Source of the DNA: Palaemon carinicauda
Lineage: Eukaryota > Arthropoda > Malacostraca > Decapoda > Palaemonidae
DNA: 64,000 nucleotides
Assembly: GCF_036898095.1 (NCBI RefSeq)
Contig: NC_090728.1
Span: 88,544,416-88,608,415 of the forward strand
Reading direction: 5' to 3'
In this document: piece by piece, positions 23,280 through 37,375 of the stretch
Position numbering within the stretch: the stretch's first letter is position 1
Layout: each line of letters begins with the position of its first letter
Program-made: the position numbers and the translations under genes
The notes under the pieces: generated by a model
The model's input: the letters and a program-made list of their open reading frames with translations, nothing else
Told to the model about the DNA's origin: nothing
The model's database searches: none

Positions 23280-24010
23280 TTAATTATGGGAATTCAATAC
23301 ACATGGTTGCTGGTCTTCCAAAGTTGATGACCTGAGGATTTAGTAATAGTTTGTTCCTAGACAAATACAAATCCTGTCTTCTAATAGGAGCAAGTTTTCA
23401 GTGTAACTGGAACATGCCTGTTAAAATTTATGATATGGTGTTGGTAGTTAGTAGTTTATGATGAGAAAGCCTCCCCCCCTGCATGCTGAGTAGCCAATTA
23501 GTTTTCAGTTACCGTAGGGTATGGACATATTACGGGTGCCTTCAGTGCCTTCAATAGTCTGTTTTAATCCTTTGTTTCTTATTTTGGATAGATTTTGACT
23601 TTTCGTTGTATGTTGGGGTATTAAGGAAAAAGAAAGATCAGTTATTGACAATTGTCTGTGTAACCTGCTGATATACACTTTCTTAGTCCTGTTTGACAGC
23701 ATTCATCTTATTATTTATTCCATTGCTAATGGGAATTAAGTTTTCTTATGGTAAGCAAGGAACCTAAAAAGCACACACTCACCTGAATGTCACTCACTGT
23801 GCTGTGTGAGCAGTATAAGTGCACTCACCAATTGTGGCACATTTTTCACTAGAGATTACTCCTTAGTCAGGGGCCCAAGGCTGTGATAGAGCCATATTTT
23901 TTAATGGACCTGACCTCATCTCCTGTACTTTGCAGCCCTTATTTTTTTTTTTGACGAGTGACACCTCCCATTACATAATCAAGAGGCCTGCTCGGCCGTT
24001 CAAATTGCAA
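23280..24010 (+). mobile_element. Probable DIRS left-end fragment
   Basis: At 23355-23400 TACAAATCCTGTCTTCTAAT resembles the reverse complement of the terminal repeat at about 28990-29015 (GACGAGGATTTGTA). Downstream text (GCTGAGTAGCCAATTAG, and later a GACGAGTGACACCTCCCATT block) has the look of a DIRS leader. There is no coding match, and orientation is inferred from the order of the end and leader. Confidence 0.3.
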
Positions 24011-24739
24011 AATAAAGTTTTTGATTGATTTTTGTATGACCTTGCCATAAATTGGACAAATGAGAAGACAGTGAAAATTTGTAACTCCCATCAGATATTG
24101 CTATGATCTTTAGAGCATAGAGGTTGGTTGCATGTCATTGCCTGTTTAAAAAAGCCTAGGGAAGATTATTTAAAATGTGTTTACATACCCTCAAAGTAAA
24201 ATAAATTCCAAATTTGCATACAAATTTCAAAATTGTGCTTTCAGCTCTTTAATTCATTGATGAAAATGTGAAAGTCAATATAAATCATTTCCTTTATTAA
24301 AAGCATGCAATGAACATGTGAAAATAGAACACCTGTGCAATAATGATGTTACAAATAAATGGTCAATGTCCAAGATTAGTGTGATACTATGTACTATCCA
24401 TAGGTTAAGGGAGAAGAGCATATCATTGTCACAGTTTGAAAATAATTCCCATAATATCTTTTAAACTATGTTTTTCTTTTTTATTTTTATGTCATTATTT
24501 GTCTTCTGATGATACTACCAACAGGTCAACTAAAAATTTTAGTGGCTAATGCAATAGATAAGAAATTTTTTGTATTAAAGTTAGTAATTTTTTAATACTT
24601 TGTAGTATTACCCACAACATAAGAATTAACGTTAAAGAATCTGTCAATGAAAATAAGATTGAATGTAAAACATGTAAAGTTCAATCTAAAAAAATCTTAG
24701 ATATAAATAAAAATAAAAGTTCAATAAAAATGTAAAATT

Positions 24740-27350
24740 TGATGTGCATTTCCTTATGCAGATGGCATCACTATTTGTGCCCTCAATGCATAAGTAAGTG
24801 GACATAGCCAGTGGATTTCCAATCCAATACACTGGGATATCAGCTAATGATGACAGCCAGCAAGATGTAAGGAAACATTTGAGGTGGAACTCTTTTTCAC
24901 CAACTCTTGAATGAGGACGATGCTCATAAAATCATTCAACAGTAGTCGGGTATGGACCATTTTTTACAGAATCGCCCAATAACTCGGATGTAGTTCAGGC
25001 GTCAATTGGTTTCTGCATGAAAGTTTCAAAAACTAGGACAATAGCACAGTTATAACACGGGATCAAGCAATCTACGTGGTTGCCCTTGGGCTACCTATGA
25101 TGAACTCGAGCGAATTTGGAACTCCTGTACTATGTATGGGAGGATTCCACATTGCCATCAATTTCATGGGTGCAATTGGTCACTTCATGAAATGTCCTTG
25201 TCGAGTCTGGTGTCTATGGCCATGGAACAGCAAATGCATATACAGTATGGCATAAAAAGAACTACAATGGGATGCTGAGAGCACACAGTCTGGTACTGGC
25301 AGCTATGTTTCAGTTACATTAGTATGTGTTTGAACAATGGCTGATTAATGAAACTGACCAAGTCACAAGTGATCTGGAATTTATTGCTCTTGTCCATAAG
25401 TGTTGTGCTGATTTAATATGGTCATTGCAACATCTGAATGGAAAGCAGCCAGAACACAAAGCACAGAAATGATGCAATTTGAAAACCAAATTGACATTTT
25501 GCTCACTAAGTACTAAGCCTTGCTTGGTGTACGTAGACATGGTGCAAATTTTGAAGTGATATGATATATACATGCCAAGCCTGCAGGAATATGGGGAGCA
25601 CATTTGATTGAAACAAAATATGCTTCCTTATCTAGTTTCTGCAGGACACTACAAGTATATCTCATCTTTGCCCCACTACTTGGGCGCCATGAAAATCCTT
25701 CAAGAAACTGCGCTGCACATTGATGTGGGATTCAAAGCAGGCAAATTTACTGTGCTTCTGCCTCCTGGAACCTTTAATAGTGTTTGGCCAGATATGACTC
25801 TGGAGCAGACATGCAACTGTGAAGCCAAGAACCAGCTCTTTCATGGTAGCACTTAAAAGCATCGCACCATCGAAAAACTTGAAAGTTCACCAGTGATGGC
25901 TACTGTATCTGAGCAGGTTAAAATCATGGTTCATGTATGAAGTAGGTTGGCCAGGGCACCAGCCACCCATAGAGATACTACCGCTAGAGAGTTATGGTTT
26001 TTTTTGACTGGCCAAACAGTACTACATTGGAGACTTCTCTCTGGTTATGGTTCATTTTCCATTTGCTTACACACACATACCAAATAGTCTGGCCTATTCT
26101 TCACATATTCTCCTCTGTCCTCATACACCTGACAACACTGAGATTAGCAAACAATTATTCTTCTCCCAAGGGGATACGGCACTGTAATTGTTCAGTGGCC
26201 ACTTTCCTCTTAGTAAGGGTAGAAGAGACTCTTTAGCTATGGTAAGCAGCTCTTCTAGAAGACACTCCCAAATCAAACCATTATTCTCTAGTCTTTGATA
26301 GTGCCATAGCCTCTGTACCATAGTCTTCCACTGTTTTGGGTTAGAGTTCTCTTGCTTGAGGGTACATTTGGGGCCACTATTTTATTTTATTTCTCTTCCT
26401 CTTGTTTTGTTAAAGATTTTATAGTTTATACAGGAGATACAAGTATTTATTTTAATGTTTTTACTCTTAAAATATTATATTTTTCCTTGTTTCCTTTCCT
26501 CACTGGGTTATTTTCCCTGTTGGAGTCCCTGGGCTTAGAGCATCCTGCTTATCCAACTAGGGTTGTAACTTAGCAAGTAATAATAATAATGATAATTATA
26601 ATAATGATAATAATAATATAATAATAACATGAATGCTATCACCCCAAACATATACAAGGAAACAAACTCCAAAAGATTTTACCAACATCAAAAAAATTAT
26701 AAAAGTAATTGACACCAAGATGAGCAACCCTTTCAAACCTGACAAATATGGTCTTGTCAGCATTGCAAATAGCAAAAAATCTGAGGCAAATGATCTACGA
26801 AATGCCAAGCAGATTGGATTGTCAGCTTTATCACACCCACAAATAGATCGTAGCAATATGGTTGGTGTTGTGAAACTAATAGCATTTGTGAAAAAAGTGC
26901 GAAAAGCTTCACCAATTGCTCAAAAATCAATGCAAATGATGAAAGTAGTGTGATCAAGCACCTTTATTGCCTTCAAAATGTGAACAATAGCCAGAAAGTG
27001 AAAAGAATTTGTAGTTGGTCTCCAAAAGGTTTTGAAGAGTTTTGGATAGAAACAGATCAGTTTCCCTACTCAGATACCTCCTCGCATTTCATTATTGACA
27101 TGATGGCATTCGTCCATAGCATTGTGATCTTGATTGCACCACATTCCAGGAATTGCAAGAAAAATATCTAGCAATCATTTTGCCGCCCATGAGCATTGAA
27201 TCCTACGACAGACTTTATCTCTGAGTTTCTTGCTTATTCTTCTGAAAGCACTGTAAGCAATTTTTCGAGCTATAGCACAGTTGAGCAGACAAGTTTGCCT
27301 TGCAGATCAGCGAAGAGTACCTGTAGTCCTACAAGTATTTAATTTTTAAA
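24740..27350 (+). pseudogene. Decayed gene of an uncharacterised family, split by a LINE 3' end
   Basis: Broken plus-strand frames read as one protein. Parts include LPVLCMGGFHIAINFMG-like text near 25120-25170, then ETDQVTSDLEFIALVHK (about 25360), MLPYLVSAGHYKYISSLPHY (25620-25680), and GKFTVLLPPGTFNSVWPDM ... LEQTCN (25740-25815). After the LINE insertion, NPFKPDKYGLVSIANSKK ... RKASPIAQKSMQ (26630-26950) continues. The pattern of a FNxVWxDMxLEQ block followed by a TNPF...LVSIxxG-like block recalls a family of uncharacterised proteins that I associate with multicopy, transposon-like genes in invertebrates; I know no function. Several stops and frameshifts make it dead. Confidence 0.5.
25935..26640 (+). 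mobile_element. LINE 3' end with (TAA)n tail
   Basis: The same family as 4081-4980, here on plus. It starts near GGTTGGCCAGGGCACCAGCC, passes CTCACTGGGTTATTTTCCCT, and ends CCAACTAGGGTTGTAACTTAGCAAG followed by TAA/GAT triplets to about 26630. It separates two halves of the decayed pseudogene. Confidence 0.75.
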
Positions 27351-28084
27351 TAAAATAAAAACTTAATTGTCCTATAAAAGGAAAAGAAATAGAGTTCCAA
27401 CACAATAGGCAAGCAACTACAATTATATTAAAAATTTATGACCATTGTTCATAATTTATGCCTATGTTAAGGTTTATGCTGACCAGTGGTTGCAGAAATA
27501 TGACAACGTTTTGACAGAAGTAACTAAGTATTGCAGAGTAATATAAGCAAGTGACAAAAGTTACCATAAAAATATATTTGCTATTCAATTTCCAAAACCA
27601 TGAGATTAACCTACTAAGATATTTATCATTTTAACTAAATTTTATGATATTTCCAAGCAGAGATTTATTCAGTATATACTTAAACAGTTCTTATTTCTAC
27701 ACAGACTTAATTTATCAAACAACTGTACACAATGTACAGCATACTATAGTCAGCTTAGACATATCACTCGAGGTAAGATAAGATTAATATATTTTACTGA
27801 ACATTTCAATATTACCTAACCGATTTTTTAACATTAATTTTGTCTCCCAAAATCTTAGTATCTGACAGTATGTAATACCTTTCCTCAAATATGCAAGGAC
27901 AATGTTCTGGGATAACATTTCCACAGGTATACCAGTTAGTCCCCAGGACATTAACTGCCATGCATTGGGCCCACAATTTCCTCTCTAGTGGCCAAGATGG
28001 TCTTTAAAATTCTAGTACATTGAGTAATACTGTCATACTCACTTCATCATAAAAGAAACTGTTTTCCTTTGTTGTATATCAGTC

Positions 28085-28460
28085 ATCCATCAATTTACCA
28101 TCCACCCGTTGAGATACTACCACAAGAGAATTATTGGATCCTTTGACTGGCCAGACAGTATTACATTGGATCCCTTTCTCTAGTGAAGGCTAATTTTTTT
28201 TGCCGACACATACACCGAATAGTCTGGCCTATTCTTTTCACAGTCTCCTCACTCATACACCTAGTAACACTAAGATAACCGAAAAATTCTTCTTTTCCCA
28301 AGGGGTTAACTACTGCACTGTAATTGTTCAGTGGCTACTTTACTCTTGATAAGGGTAGAAGGTACTCATTAGCTATGGAAAGCAGCTCTTCTAGAAGGAC
28401 GACACTCAAAAATCAAACCATTGTACTCTAATCTTCTACTGTCTTGGTGTGGAGGAGGAG
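28085..28460 (+). mobile_element. LINE 3' region fragment
   Basis: It shares GAGATACTACC, GACTGGCCAGACAGTATTACATTGG and AGAAGGACGACACTC-type blocks with 25970-26290 and (reversed) 4440-4740. It lacks the final block and TAA tail, so it is truncated at its 3' side near 28460 (a GGAGGAGGAGGAGG run). Confidence 0.65.
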
Positions 28461-28889
28461 GAGGAGGACCAAATGGGGCAACACCTCTCTTTTATACCTT
28501 CTGTCTGGGATTAATTTTTCATACTTGTGTAGAGCATTGCACAAACCTGAAATACAACATAGAGAATGAAACAATTAGGAGATTCAGTGAGCTTAAAAGA
28601 AAATTATTATCAAATACAAACATACTGTATTTCCATACAAACACAGTAATATTGTCAATACCAACTCTGGGGAAGTTCTGTATTTTTATATACCTCATCA
28701 GCCCATCTACAAATTGCCTCATAACTGGCAACACTGCCCTACACAGTATACTATACAATTCAATGCATATTTTTTATGATCGTTCCATCCTAACAGTACA
28801 ATGGAAATTTATCCATCACTCCATTACAGTAGACAGTACTGTACTGTGTTAACAAAAAATACAGTTAGTTGATAGGATGATAATTTCAC

Positions 28890-29215
28890 AATCCCTGGTT
28901 GCTAGCCAGCCAGGAGGACTTCCTCTCTCCTAAGGATGACTCCCCTACTGAAGGACAAGGAGGACTTCCTCCCTCCTAAGGATGACTCTCTAACTAAAAG
29001 ACGAGGATTTGTATTTTCTCTAGTTATACAAGCGTAAGACCTTTAGGTTTCACTTCCTGCCACATTCACCCCACAAGTCCTAGGCAAAATAAAAAATGAA
29101 GGCTCTGTATTCTCGATACAGTAATTCTTCATTGTTTGTATCCAGCTTTCACCAGAATCTTACCCCTACTAAATGACTTAGGTTTGCATAGCTAGAAAAA
29201 ACACAAATTACTGTA
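28890..29215 (+). mobile_element. DIRS 3' end: internal complementary region plus right inverted repeat
   Basis: AAAGACGAGGATTTGTATTT ... TATACAAGCG (28990-29030) is the imperfect palindrome, and GACTTAGGTTTGCATAGCTAG (29178-29200) is the outer end. Layout and spacing match the copy at 6840-7190. A 53-bp duplication of GGAGGACTTCCTCNCTCCTAAGG lies at 28912-29005. The body of the element is absent. Confidence 0.55.
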
Positions 29216-29286
29216 CTTTTACAATTGTGATATTTCCAATTTTTATGAGCCAGAACAGCTATTATCTCTTCAGTTATTTTTTGTGA

Positions 29287-30379
<1,093 letters not shown>

Positions 30380-30883
30380 CAGTCAGGCCTGGTTCTTCGC
30401 GATAGTTAGGTTACAAACACAGGCGTAAAACTCGAATTTTCGCGAATAAATACTGATCTAGGGTGGGCTTACTCCTAACTAAAAAGTCACTGCCCCTTGC
30501 CACGAGCGGGTGCCCGAGCTGATGATTAACACAGTAAATACTACCTAATATTGTTTTTATTTGGTTTCTACAACAGTTTATAATCCTGTGTACAGTGTAC
30601 AGTACATTTGCACACATGTACACTATGTACTGTAATATATGTGCTGTGATATTACTACAGTACAGCTTAACTGTACTTACTGTAAGTGTTCGGTGTTTTC
30701 GTTCAAACTCGGGGAGCATGACGCAACTTATTATGTGTTGTCTCTTGCGCAGTATGTTATCTATACTTTCTTAAACAGAAATACAGCTTATTTTATAACC
30801 TAAAACCTTAAATACCTCAAAAATAATTTTTTCTTTAAAATAAATAAACACAAACTGTGCATTTGATTACTTTTCAACAGCTG

Positions 30884-30885
<2 letters not shown>

Positions 30886-30978
<93 letters not shown>
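30886..30978. repeat. (CT)n microsatellite
   Basis: About 46 CT units inside the TA-flanked transposon, preceded by CAGCTGAT as is the (GA)n of the other element (CAGCTG at about 18846). Confidence 0.97.
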
Positions 30979-30979
<1 letters not shown>

Positions 30980-31275
30980 AAAAAAAATATTTGTTTCTTT
31001 GCTAAGTCTCTATTGAGGCTTTATAATCAAGCACCACAGAACTAAAAACTATAAAATATCGTGCATCGGCAACATGAATGACTCTCCGGTTAACGTTATG
31101 CGATTCAACTTACAGTACAATTAAAAAAATATGAGAGAAGTATTTAAAATAAAACTAATGAAATTAGTATACTAATTTGAAAATGGTAGATCAAGTAATA
31201 ATTGTTTCTTTTAGTAAATTTGAAATATCCTTCGGTAGCATGCCTTAATAATAAGGGAGTTAATTTGATTCGAAA

Positions 31276-32078
31276 ATTGAGGTTGACGACGGACTACTCA
31301 GGGTTAATTAGCTGATTTGAATGTAAACAATGCATAAAATTATTATTTGCTATGTTTTCAATTATAAATGCGATACTAAAATGTGAATATTACATGCATT
31401 ATTATTGGATACAATTAAGTGAAATGCCAAGAAGAACAGAGAGAGAGGACAAAACAACATGTCAAAGACACGAGAGGGGGTGGGGAGCGGTAGCCAAGTT
31501 CCTTCTTCTTGCACATCCCCTCTGCCAAATCTATGGTAATTCAAATAAATTAGCGAAATCAATGAATTTAGTGAACGCGAGAAGGAATGAAAAATAGGGA
31601 TGGGAATAGGTGGAATGAGAGTTTAGAATGATTAATAAGATGGAAATGACGGATGAAGGCTAGAAAAGAGAAGAATGAAATCGCGAAAAATGAAGAGAAT
31701 CAAAAGAGTTGGAAAGATACATTGTAGATGTGTGAGTGAGAGAGCAATGCAGATGTATGAAAGGGATTTGGGAAGGAATTGGGAAAAGGATTAAGGATAT
31801 AATAATGATAAGTGACGGACAATAATAATGTGAGACACATCATACTAATATACATGATGAGTTATATCAGTGAGGTAATTCTGTGAAAGTGAATAGTTAT
31901 ATCAGTGGGATAATATCGTGAAAGTGAATATAGGTTGACAACGGAGTACGCAGGGTTGATCAGCCTATTTGAATGTAAACAGTGCATGAGATTATAATTC
32001 TCTATGTATTTTATTATAAAAAAGATACTAAAATGTGAATATTATGTGCATTATTATTGGATACAGTTAAGTGAAACG
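31276..32078. repeat. Internal direct duplication of about 150 bp, 649 bp apart
   Basis: 31276-31428 and 31925-32078 share GGTTGAC(G/A)ACGGA, TTTGAATGTAAACA, GATACTAAAATGTGAATATTA and GCATTATTATTGGATACA. The copies differ at scattered positions. Just before the second copy a 37-bp unit (GTTATATCAGTG...GTGAAAGTGAATA) is itself duplicated at 31861-31930. Confidence 0.8.
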
Positions 32079-32429
32079 CTAGTTTAATCAAAATCCGGTT
32101 TATTTCAAATATAGCTGTAATTTTTTACCACAGTAAATGGATTTACACTGTACAGAGAGAGCTACGACCAGCTGGGTGTAGAGATAGGTTGTGGCACGCA
32201 GCACTCCCAGTGTAAAGGAGTGCAGGCTATTTGAAACTATCGCCTAGCTTGAACTTTATCCCGATTTTTATGAGAATTTTTATTCATTAGGTATTGCATT
32301 GTTCTTGGTCATCCCAATGCTGTTGCCAACTATTAGAAATCAAATTCTTAATGTTGGGTAAACAATCATCACAGATTTTTTTCTCCTTGGGCGCGAAAAA
32401 TTGACAATGCAGATAACGAGGTCTGACTG

Positions 32430-34375
32430 TATTTGTGGAACTGTCTGAATAGAAGGAAAGTGGGAAAGAGTGCGTCAAGACTGAGAAAAAATAAGCTTAT
32501 CCCTATAGTCTAATGGTAACAATTTATGAACATGGTATATAAATTAAAAGTTATTTGGGTTTTTTTATGCTGTTTTATGTATAAAGCAAAAGTTAGTTTG
32601 GGTCGTGGTTTCAAAACTTGCAATAAATTATTACAAGCCTTACCAGTAGCTTAGGTTTAAGTTAATGCTACCTATATAGGTCTTGTCTCATGAGGGTTTT
32701 TTTCAGAGATAGAGAGAAGAAATAATGTTAAATAAATAGGTAAATAAGCAAGGTAGTTAGTTATCATTGTTATTAGAAATGTTATTACTTCTACCTCTCT
32801 CTTATTTACTTTTACTTTACTAACAGAAATCTATAATCAGGGCTGACATATTCACCCACAGCTATTATGTGCAGATTTTACAATAACATAACTTGAATAA
32901 TACTAATAATAATAATAATAGTAATAATATGGCTCTGGAGTCTTAGCTTACTAGGGCATGGCTATACTGTATGTCGAATAGCAGCAATGAATATTTGCAT
33001 CAAATCTTGAAATTTATAAACGGTGTCTATCAGGCCATAAAGTACGATTTGTGAAATTTTTCCACAGTCTAGGTGTTGTATGAATCCTTTTTTATTTATT
33101 TTTTATAGGCCTACAGGCTTAATACGAATTATATAATCAGAAGCACGAACTTCAAGTCACCTACAAGTAAGGCGAGGCGAAGAGGCAAACTGAGCCATTA
33201 AACCTTCACAAGTTTGGTGTAACAATATCCTAAGTAAATCTCAAGAGATGAATCTTACTATAAAGTCATTAATAAACCAAGTAATATCCGATACGTTCTT
33301 TACATCAAATGCGTTACTATTGTGGCTAAAAAGTCAGACTCATCAAGTCTTTATTTTTTTTTTTTTTTGTAAAATTTTTATCATAATTAAAGATTATTGG
33401 ATTAATTTTTGCTTAGTGAAATAGCTGATGTTTTGATAAAAAAATATAGCATTAATTCTCTAATATCATACTTAATGAACTGTATCTTATATTGAGAAGT
33501 TTCAAAATGCTTTGTTTCGGAAACTTAGTCTCATGAGAAATGTGAAGAACGTAATAGTGGCCAGTTAGCGACTGAATGAAAATCACCAAATTCAGGTATC
33601 CTGAGGTTTGCTGTATATTGTACAAAAAGGCTTGCATATTCTGATAGCTCAATAGTGGTAAACAGTGAGATCAGGCCACAAAAATCAATGGAATTGATGT
33701 AACACTCGCTAGTTCGTGGTTTTTAAAAAGAACCCAAGTTTCATAACAAAAAGTCTAAAGTAAAGATAAACAGTTAAAATTGAAAAAAATACATATATGA
33801 TACATTAATGCATACGAATAACAAACAGTGAATGTTGAAATTGAGTTTTGACTTTATGTATTAGTAATTTTTTTTTTTTAACAAGCAGTTTTGAAGAAAT
33901 TATAATAAGATATATTTATTTTTGCAAGTAATTTTTTTTTCAAAATATTTTGCTCTGTACAAATAACTGTACATGATTTTGATGATTAGAAGGCAAGGGA
34001 TCATCAACAGACAAAGAGGAATGAATAGCTCTTTGGTAAGCATAGCTATCATAAATCTAGCAAAAACAGAACTTAATGGGCATAATATATAAACTTTATA
34101 TCCTGGGTTTCATTACCACTTTTTCAAAGGAAGAATAAAGATACCTGTATTATGTAGTCTTATATACTTGATGGTATTACATATACAAAAACTGTACTTT
34201 ACGATAACCACAGTGCTGGATAGCTCAACTTCTGGTATTAGATTTGCAAACATATTGTACTTGATAATGAGGTCTCAGAATACATCTTGTTCTCTAGTAC
34301 AAGTAACTCTGTAGCCTAGATTTGGAGAGGTGTCATTCAGTTTGAAATAATGAAGAATTTTTTTGTATTTTACAG
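32430..34375 (+). other. aPKC intron, nothing firm
   Basis: AT-rich intronic sequence with a short (AAT)n run at about 32905-32925 that may be a LINE tail. No coding sequence is seen until the acceptor at 34375. Confidence 0.5.
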
Positions 34376-34494
34376 CGTTGATTGGTGGGCATTAGGAGTG
34401 CTGCTGTATGAAATGCTAGCAGGAAAAAGTCCATTTGACATAGTTGGCGCTTCAGATAACCCAGATTGTAACACTGAAGACTTCCTATTCCAGG
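34376..34494 (+). CDS. aPKC: aPKC exon: kinase C-lobe (helix F, G)
   Basis: Acceptor ATTTTACAG ends at 34375; donor CCAGG|GTAAGA begins at 34495 (phase 1). The Ser codon is split across the intron, then [20 protein letters not shown] (conserved Asp of helix F and Trp-Trp), then [19 protein letters not shown], the aPKC-type insert before helix G. The sequence is complete and in frame. Confidence 0.96.
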
Positions 34495-35881
34495 GTAAGA
34501 AACCTACATTCATATGTACAGGAGTTTGTTTACTAATCTAAAGTTGAATATAAATCTAGTATCAAATATGGCTTTATCATGAATGAAATTTTAACTTTTA
34601 AGGCGTAAGATTAGAAAGTCAAGATGAACAACTACAGGTCATAAAGCGAAGTGAAGGAAAGGTAGTGACCTATGTTCATAGTCATTTCAATAAAACCCAG
34701 AATATTTCCATTGTATTTTGAAAGACATTTTTTAACTTCCAATCAACCCTGAAGCTGTGGGTTCGGTTCTGCCAAAAAAAAATAAAAAATTAAGACCATA
34801 TTACTGGATTTATAATAAATAACATTAGTTTATGCGATGTTATATGATTTAGTAATATTAGAGGTATTTTTCGTAATATATTAATCTAAGTTATCAATAA
34901 CTTTCGCACAAGAATCATCTCAGTTGATGTGCGCACTAAATAGGCATTTATATATTAAAATCTAAGGTAAAGTGCTAGGATGTTCCTGTTATTATTAATT
35001 GGTTCAACTAGCCCATGAGATTGATATGGTAAAGAAGCACACTTTTTTGTAAGAATATATACTTATTGCTAGGTGATGAAACTATTTAGTACAACCACTG
35101 AGGATATAATTGGCAGTGTACTTATTATTACTGATTTTTTTCTTGTAGTAACTTATTTTACAATATAGGAGATATGGAAAAGTTGTTGTAATTAATGCCT
35201 TTTCATATAACATTCAGGAATTATAATTTATTTGTTTTGGTAATTTGGCAGAATGTAGCATTTATACTTTTACTATGGTTTCTGATAGTGTACTGTTTAT
35301 ACTTAACATTTTGTAAAGTATAGTTACCCCTGAATAACTGAAACTAAAGATCAAGGAAGAATATACTCAAGAAATTTGTGTAAAAGAAAGTTAATAATAC
35401 CAGGTCTGGAACTCCCAAATATTATATGTTTCTCAGCTTCTGGGAATCATATCTTGAAAAATTACCATATATTTCCATTTTAATTGTAGGTAGCTAAACT
35501 TTTTATGGTTTATGTCCTGAATTAATTGATTTTATATGCCTTAACAATGAGGTCTTGATCAGCTAGGTTTAATGTCAGATGACCCCTAGAAATAACTCTT
35601 ACCATGAGGAGTAATTTCATTCTTCAAACACACACCATTGTCTCCACATGGGGTGTGTATGATGAATCAAATTACTTCTCTGATGTATAGAACCTTTAGT
35701 AGTTTATGCCGCGTGCATACAAGGCTCATTGTAAGGGATAACATTAGATGAATGTTGGGAATTTTAGGGGGGTTTTTCTGTCTTTTTTTATATAGTATTT
35801 ATAAGGTACTTTGTCTAATTTGGCAGCACATGCTTAGTAAAAGTTTTTACCTATCAAAACAAATAGTACTTTGATTTACAG
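34495..35881 (+). other. aPKC intron, nothing recognised
   Basis: AT-rich intron of about 1.4 kb with no repeat family or coding sequence recognised. Confidence 0.6.
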
Positions 35882-36051
35882 TTATCTTGGAGCGACCAAT
35901 CCGTATTCCTCGTTCTTTGTCTGTGAAGGCTGCTGCAATTTTGAAAGGTTTCTTGAACAAAAATCCTGTTGATCGTCTTGGTTGTCATCCAGAAACAGGG
36001 TTTACCGATATTGTTACACATCCTTTCTTCAAAACTATTGACTGGGAGATG
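35882..36051 (+). CDS. aPKC: aPKC exon: kinase C-lobe (helices H, I)
   Basis: Acceptor TTTACAG ends at 35881; donor GAGATG|GTGAGA begins at 36052. It encodes [40 protein letters not shown] (conserved Arg of the DRLG motif) and [11 protein letters not shown]. It is typical of aPKC with no lesion. Confidence 0.96.
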
Positions 36052-37259
36052 GTGAGAATGAAATATCAATTTTATTAGTTTATGTACAGTATAATTGGTT
36101 TCAGAGTAGTTGAAGCACGTACATGCTGCTCAGTTAAAGGTTATTTTTTTACAATTATTAAACAAATCTGGTATAAGTTCTTGGTGTGATTATTCTTAGT
36201 ATTCATTTTTGTTTGTTTTTCATCTTGCCTCAAGTATATTGTATAGATCCTATTGATTGTACCATAGAGAGAAATTAGTTTGTTTATTTTTTTATTATAA
36301 TTATTGCACTATTTCTAAAAAGATTTAAAGGCATGTGGTATAGAAAAGTGCATATCACTCAAGCACAGATCATCTAACTAATTTATTTTATGGACCATGA
36401 GGAAAATATATAATGCATTACTTATGATAATTTTCTTCAATATATCTCTTGCAGACATTTGAACACTTTACCTTTCCTTATTCTTTGTATGATCCACTTT
36501 GTCAAATTATTTTGAGAAAATACCTATTAATATACTTTTCTGTGAATCTTCTCTCTTTCCTTGCAGTGGCCAAGGTAATTTTAGAATCCTTTGCTTTTTT
36601 TCATTCTTTCAAATATAAGAAAATTGAATTATATTTAAATGTATTTATAGTAATTTGATTTTAATAAAAAAAAAATTGCATGCTTGGCTTGGTATTAGTT
36701 GTACTTAGAAAATCATTATGATCAGATACAAAGAATTGCTGAAAAGGTGTCTGGGAGCTAGTTATTGCTTATATCTGATGAACTCAGAAATTATATTTTC
36801 CTCTGGTTTCACCCGATGTATTGATGTGAAACAAAATTCAAGAGAATTTTAAGAGATTCATGTGAAATGCATCATTCTGTAGACCTTTTTGTGTGCAGCT
36901 GTGATATTCACCATGTGTGCAAAACTTTAAAAATTTTGCTGGTAACTTGGGCAATTAAGCAATAATTACTAAAATAAACCAATTCACAAGTTCTTTTTCA
37001 GGTTATAGATCTTTTTCTTTAGAATGTAATGGGAAATTAACGTTTTGGCTTTTTTTTTTCCTTTAGGTCGAACAACTATTCTCAACAAGAATGAAGCTGT
37101 TCATCTATTTTTGCTATTGTGTGCAGATACCAGAGAAATGTTAATTGATCTAATTTCTTTCAGTTTATTTTTGTTACTTGGATACATCTAATGACCTGAA
37201 TAAAGGAATATTTTGAAAATGTAGGTGACATAAATAACCATTTATTTAATTGTTTTCAG
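36052..37259 (+). other. aPKC intron, nothing recognised
   Basis: AT-rich intron of about 1.2 kb. Open frames such as 36449-36658 have no family resemblance. Confidence 0.6.
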
Positions 37260-37375
37260 CTGGAAAGGAAGCAAATTCCTCCACCTTACAAACCACGGGT
37301 TGAAGGAGAACGGGATCTTGAAAACTTTGATCCTCAGTTTACAGCTGAACCTGTACAGTTCACGCCAGATGATCA
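37260..37375 (+). CDS. aPKC: aPKC exon: start of the AGC C-terminal tail
   Basis: Acceptor GTTTTCAG ends at 37259; donor GATGATCA|GTAAGT begins at 37376 (phase 2). It encodes LERKQIPPPYKPRVEGERDL, then ENFDPQFTAEPVQFTPDD. FTPDD holds the turn-motif Thr. In known aPKCs about 30 further residues follow, including the hydrophobic motif with Glu in place of the phosphorylated residue; that exon was not found downstream in this window. Reading through the donor would give Gln then a stop (CAG TAA), so an unspliced form would end here. Confidence 0.94.

Larger units (their letters stand above)
30380..32429. mobile_element. Second non-autonomous TA-flanked DNA transposon
   Basis: The left end is CAGTCAGGCCTGGTTCTTCG at 30380; the right end (reverse complement) is CAGTCAGACCTCGTTATCTG ending at 32429. 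Both are flanked by TA. The ends are imperfect inverted repeats, close to the Tigger/pogo style. It is 2.05 kb with no transposase frame. It contains a long (CT)n and a duplicated internal segment, and it belongs to a different family from the element at 17112-19741. Confidence 0.7.

Noticed and set aside
36449..36658. Open frame between kinase exons, considered as an additional aPKC exon
   Set aside because: No similarity to aPKC, and the exons at 36051 and 37260 join in frame without it.
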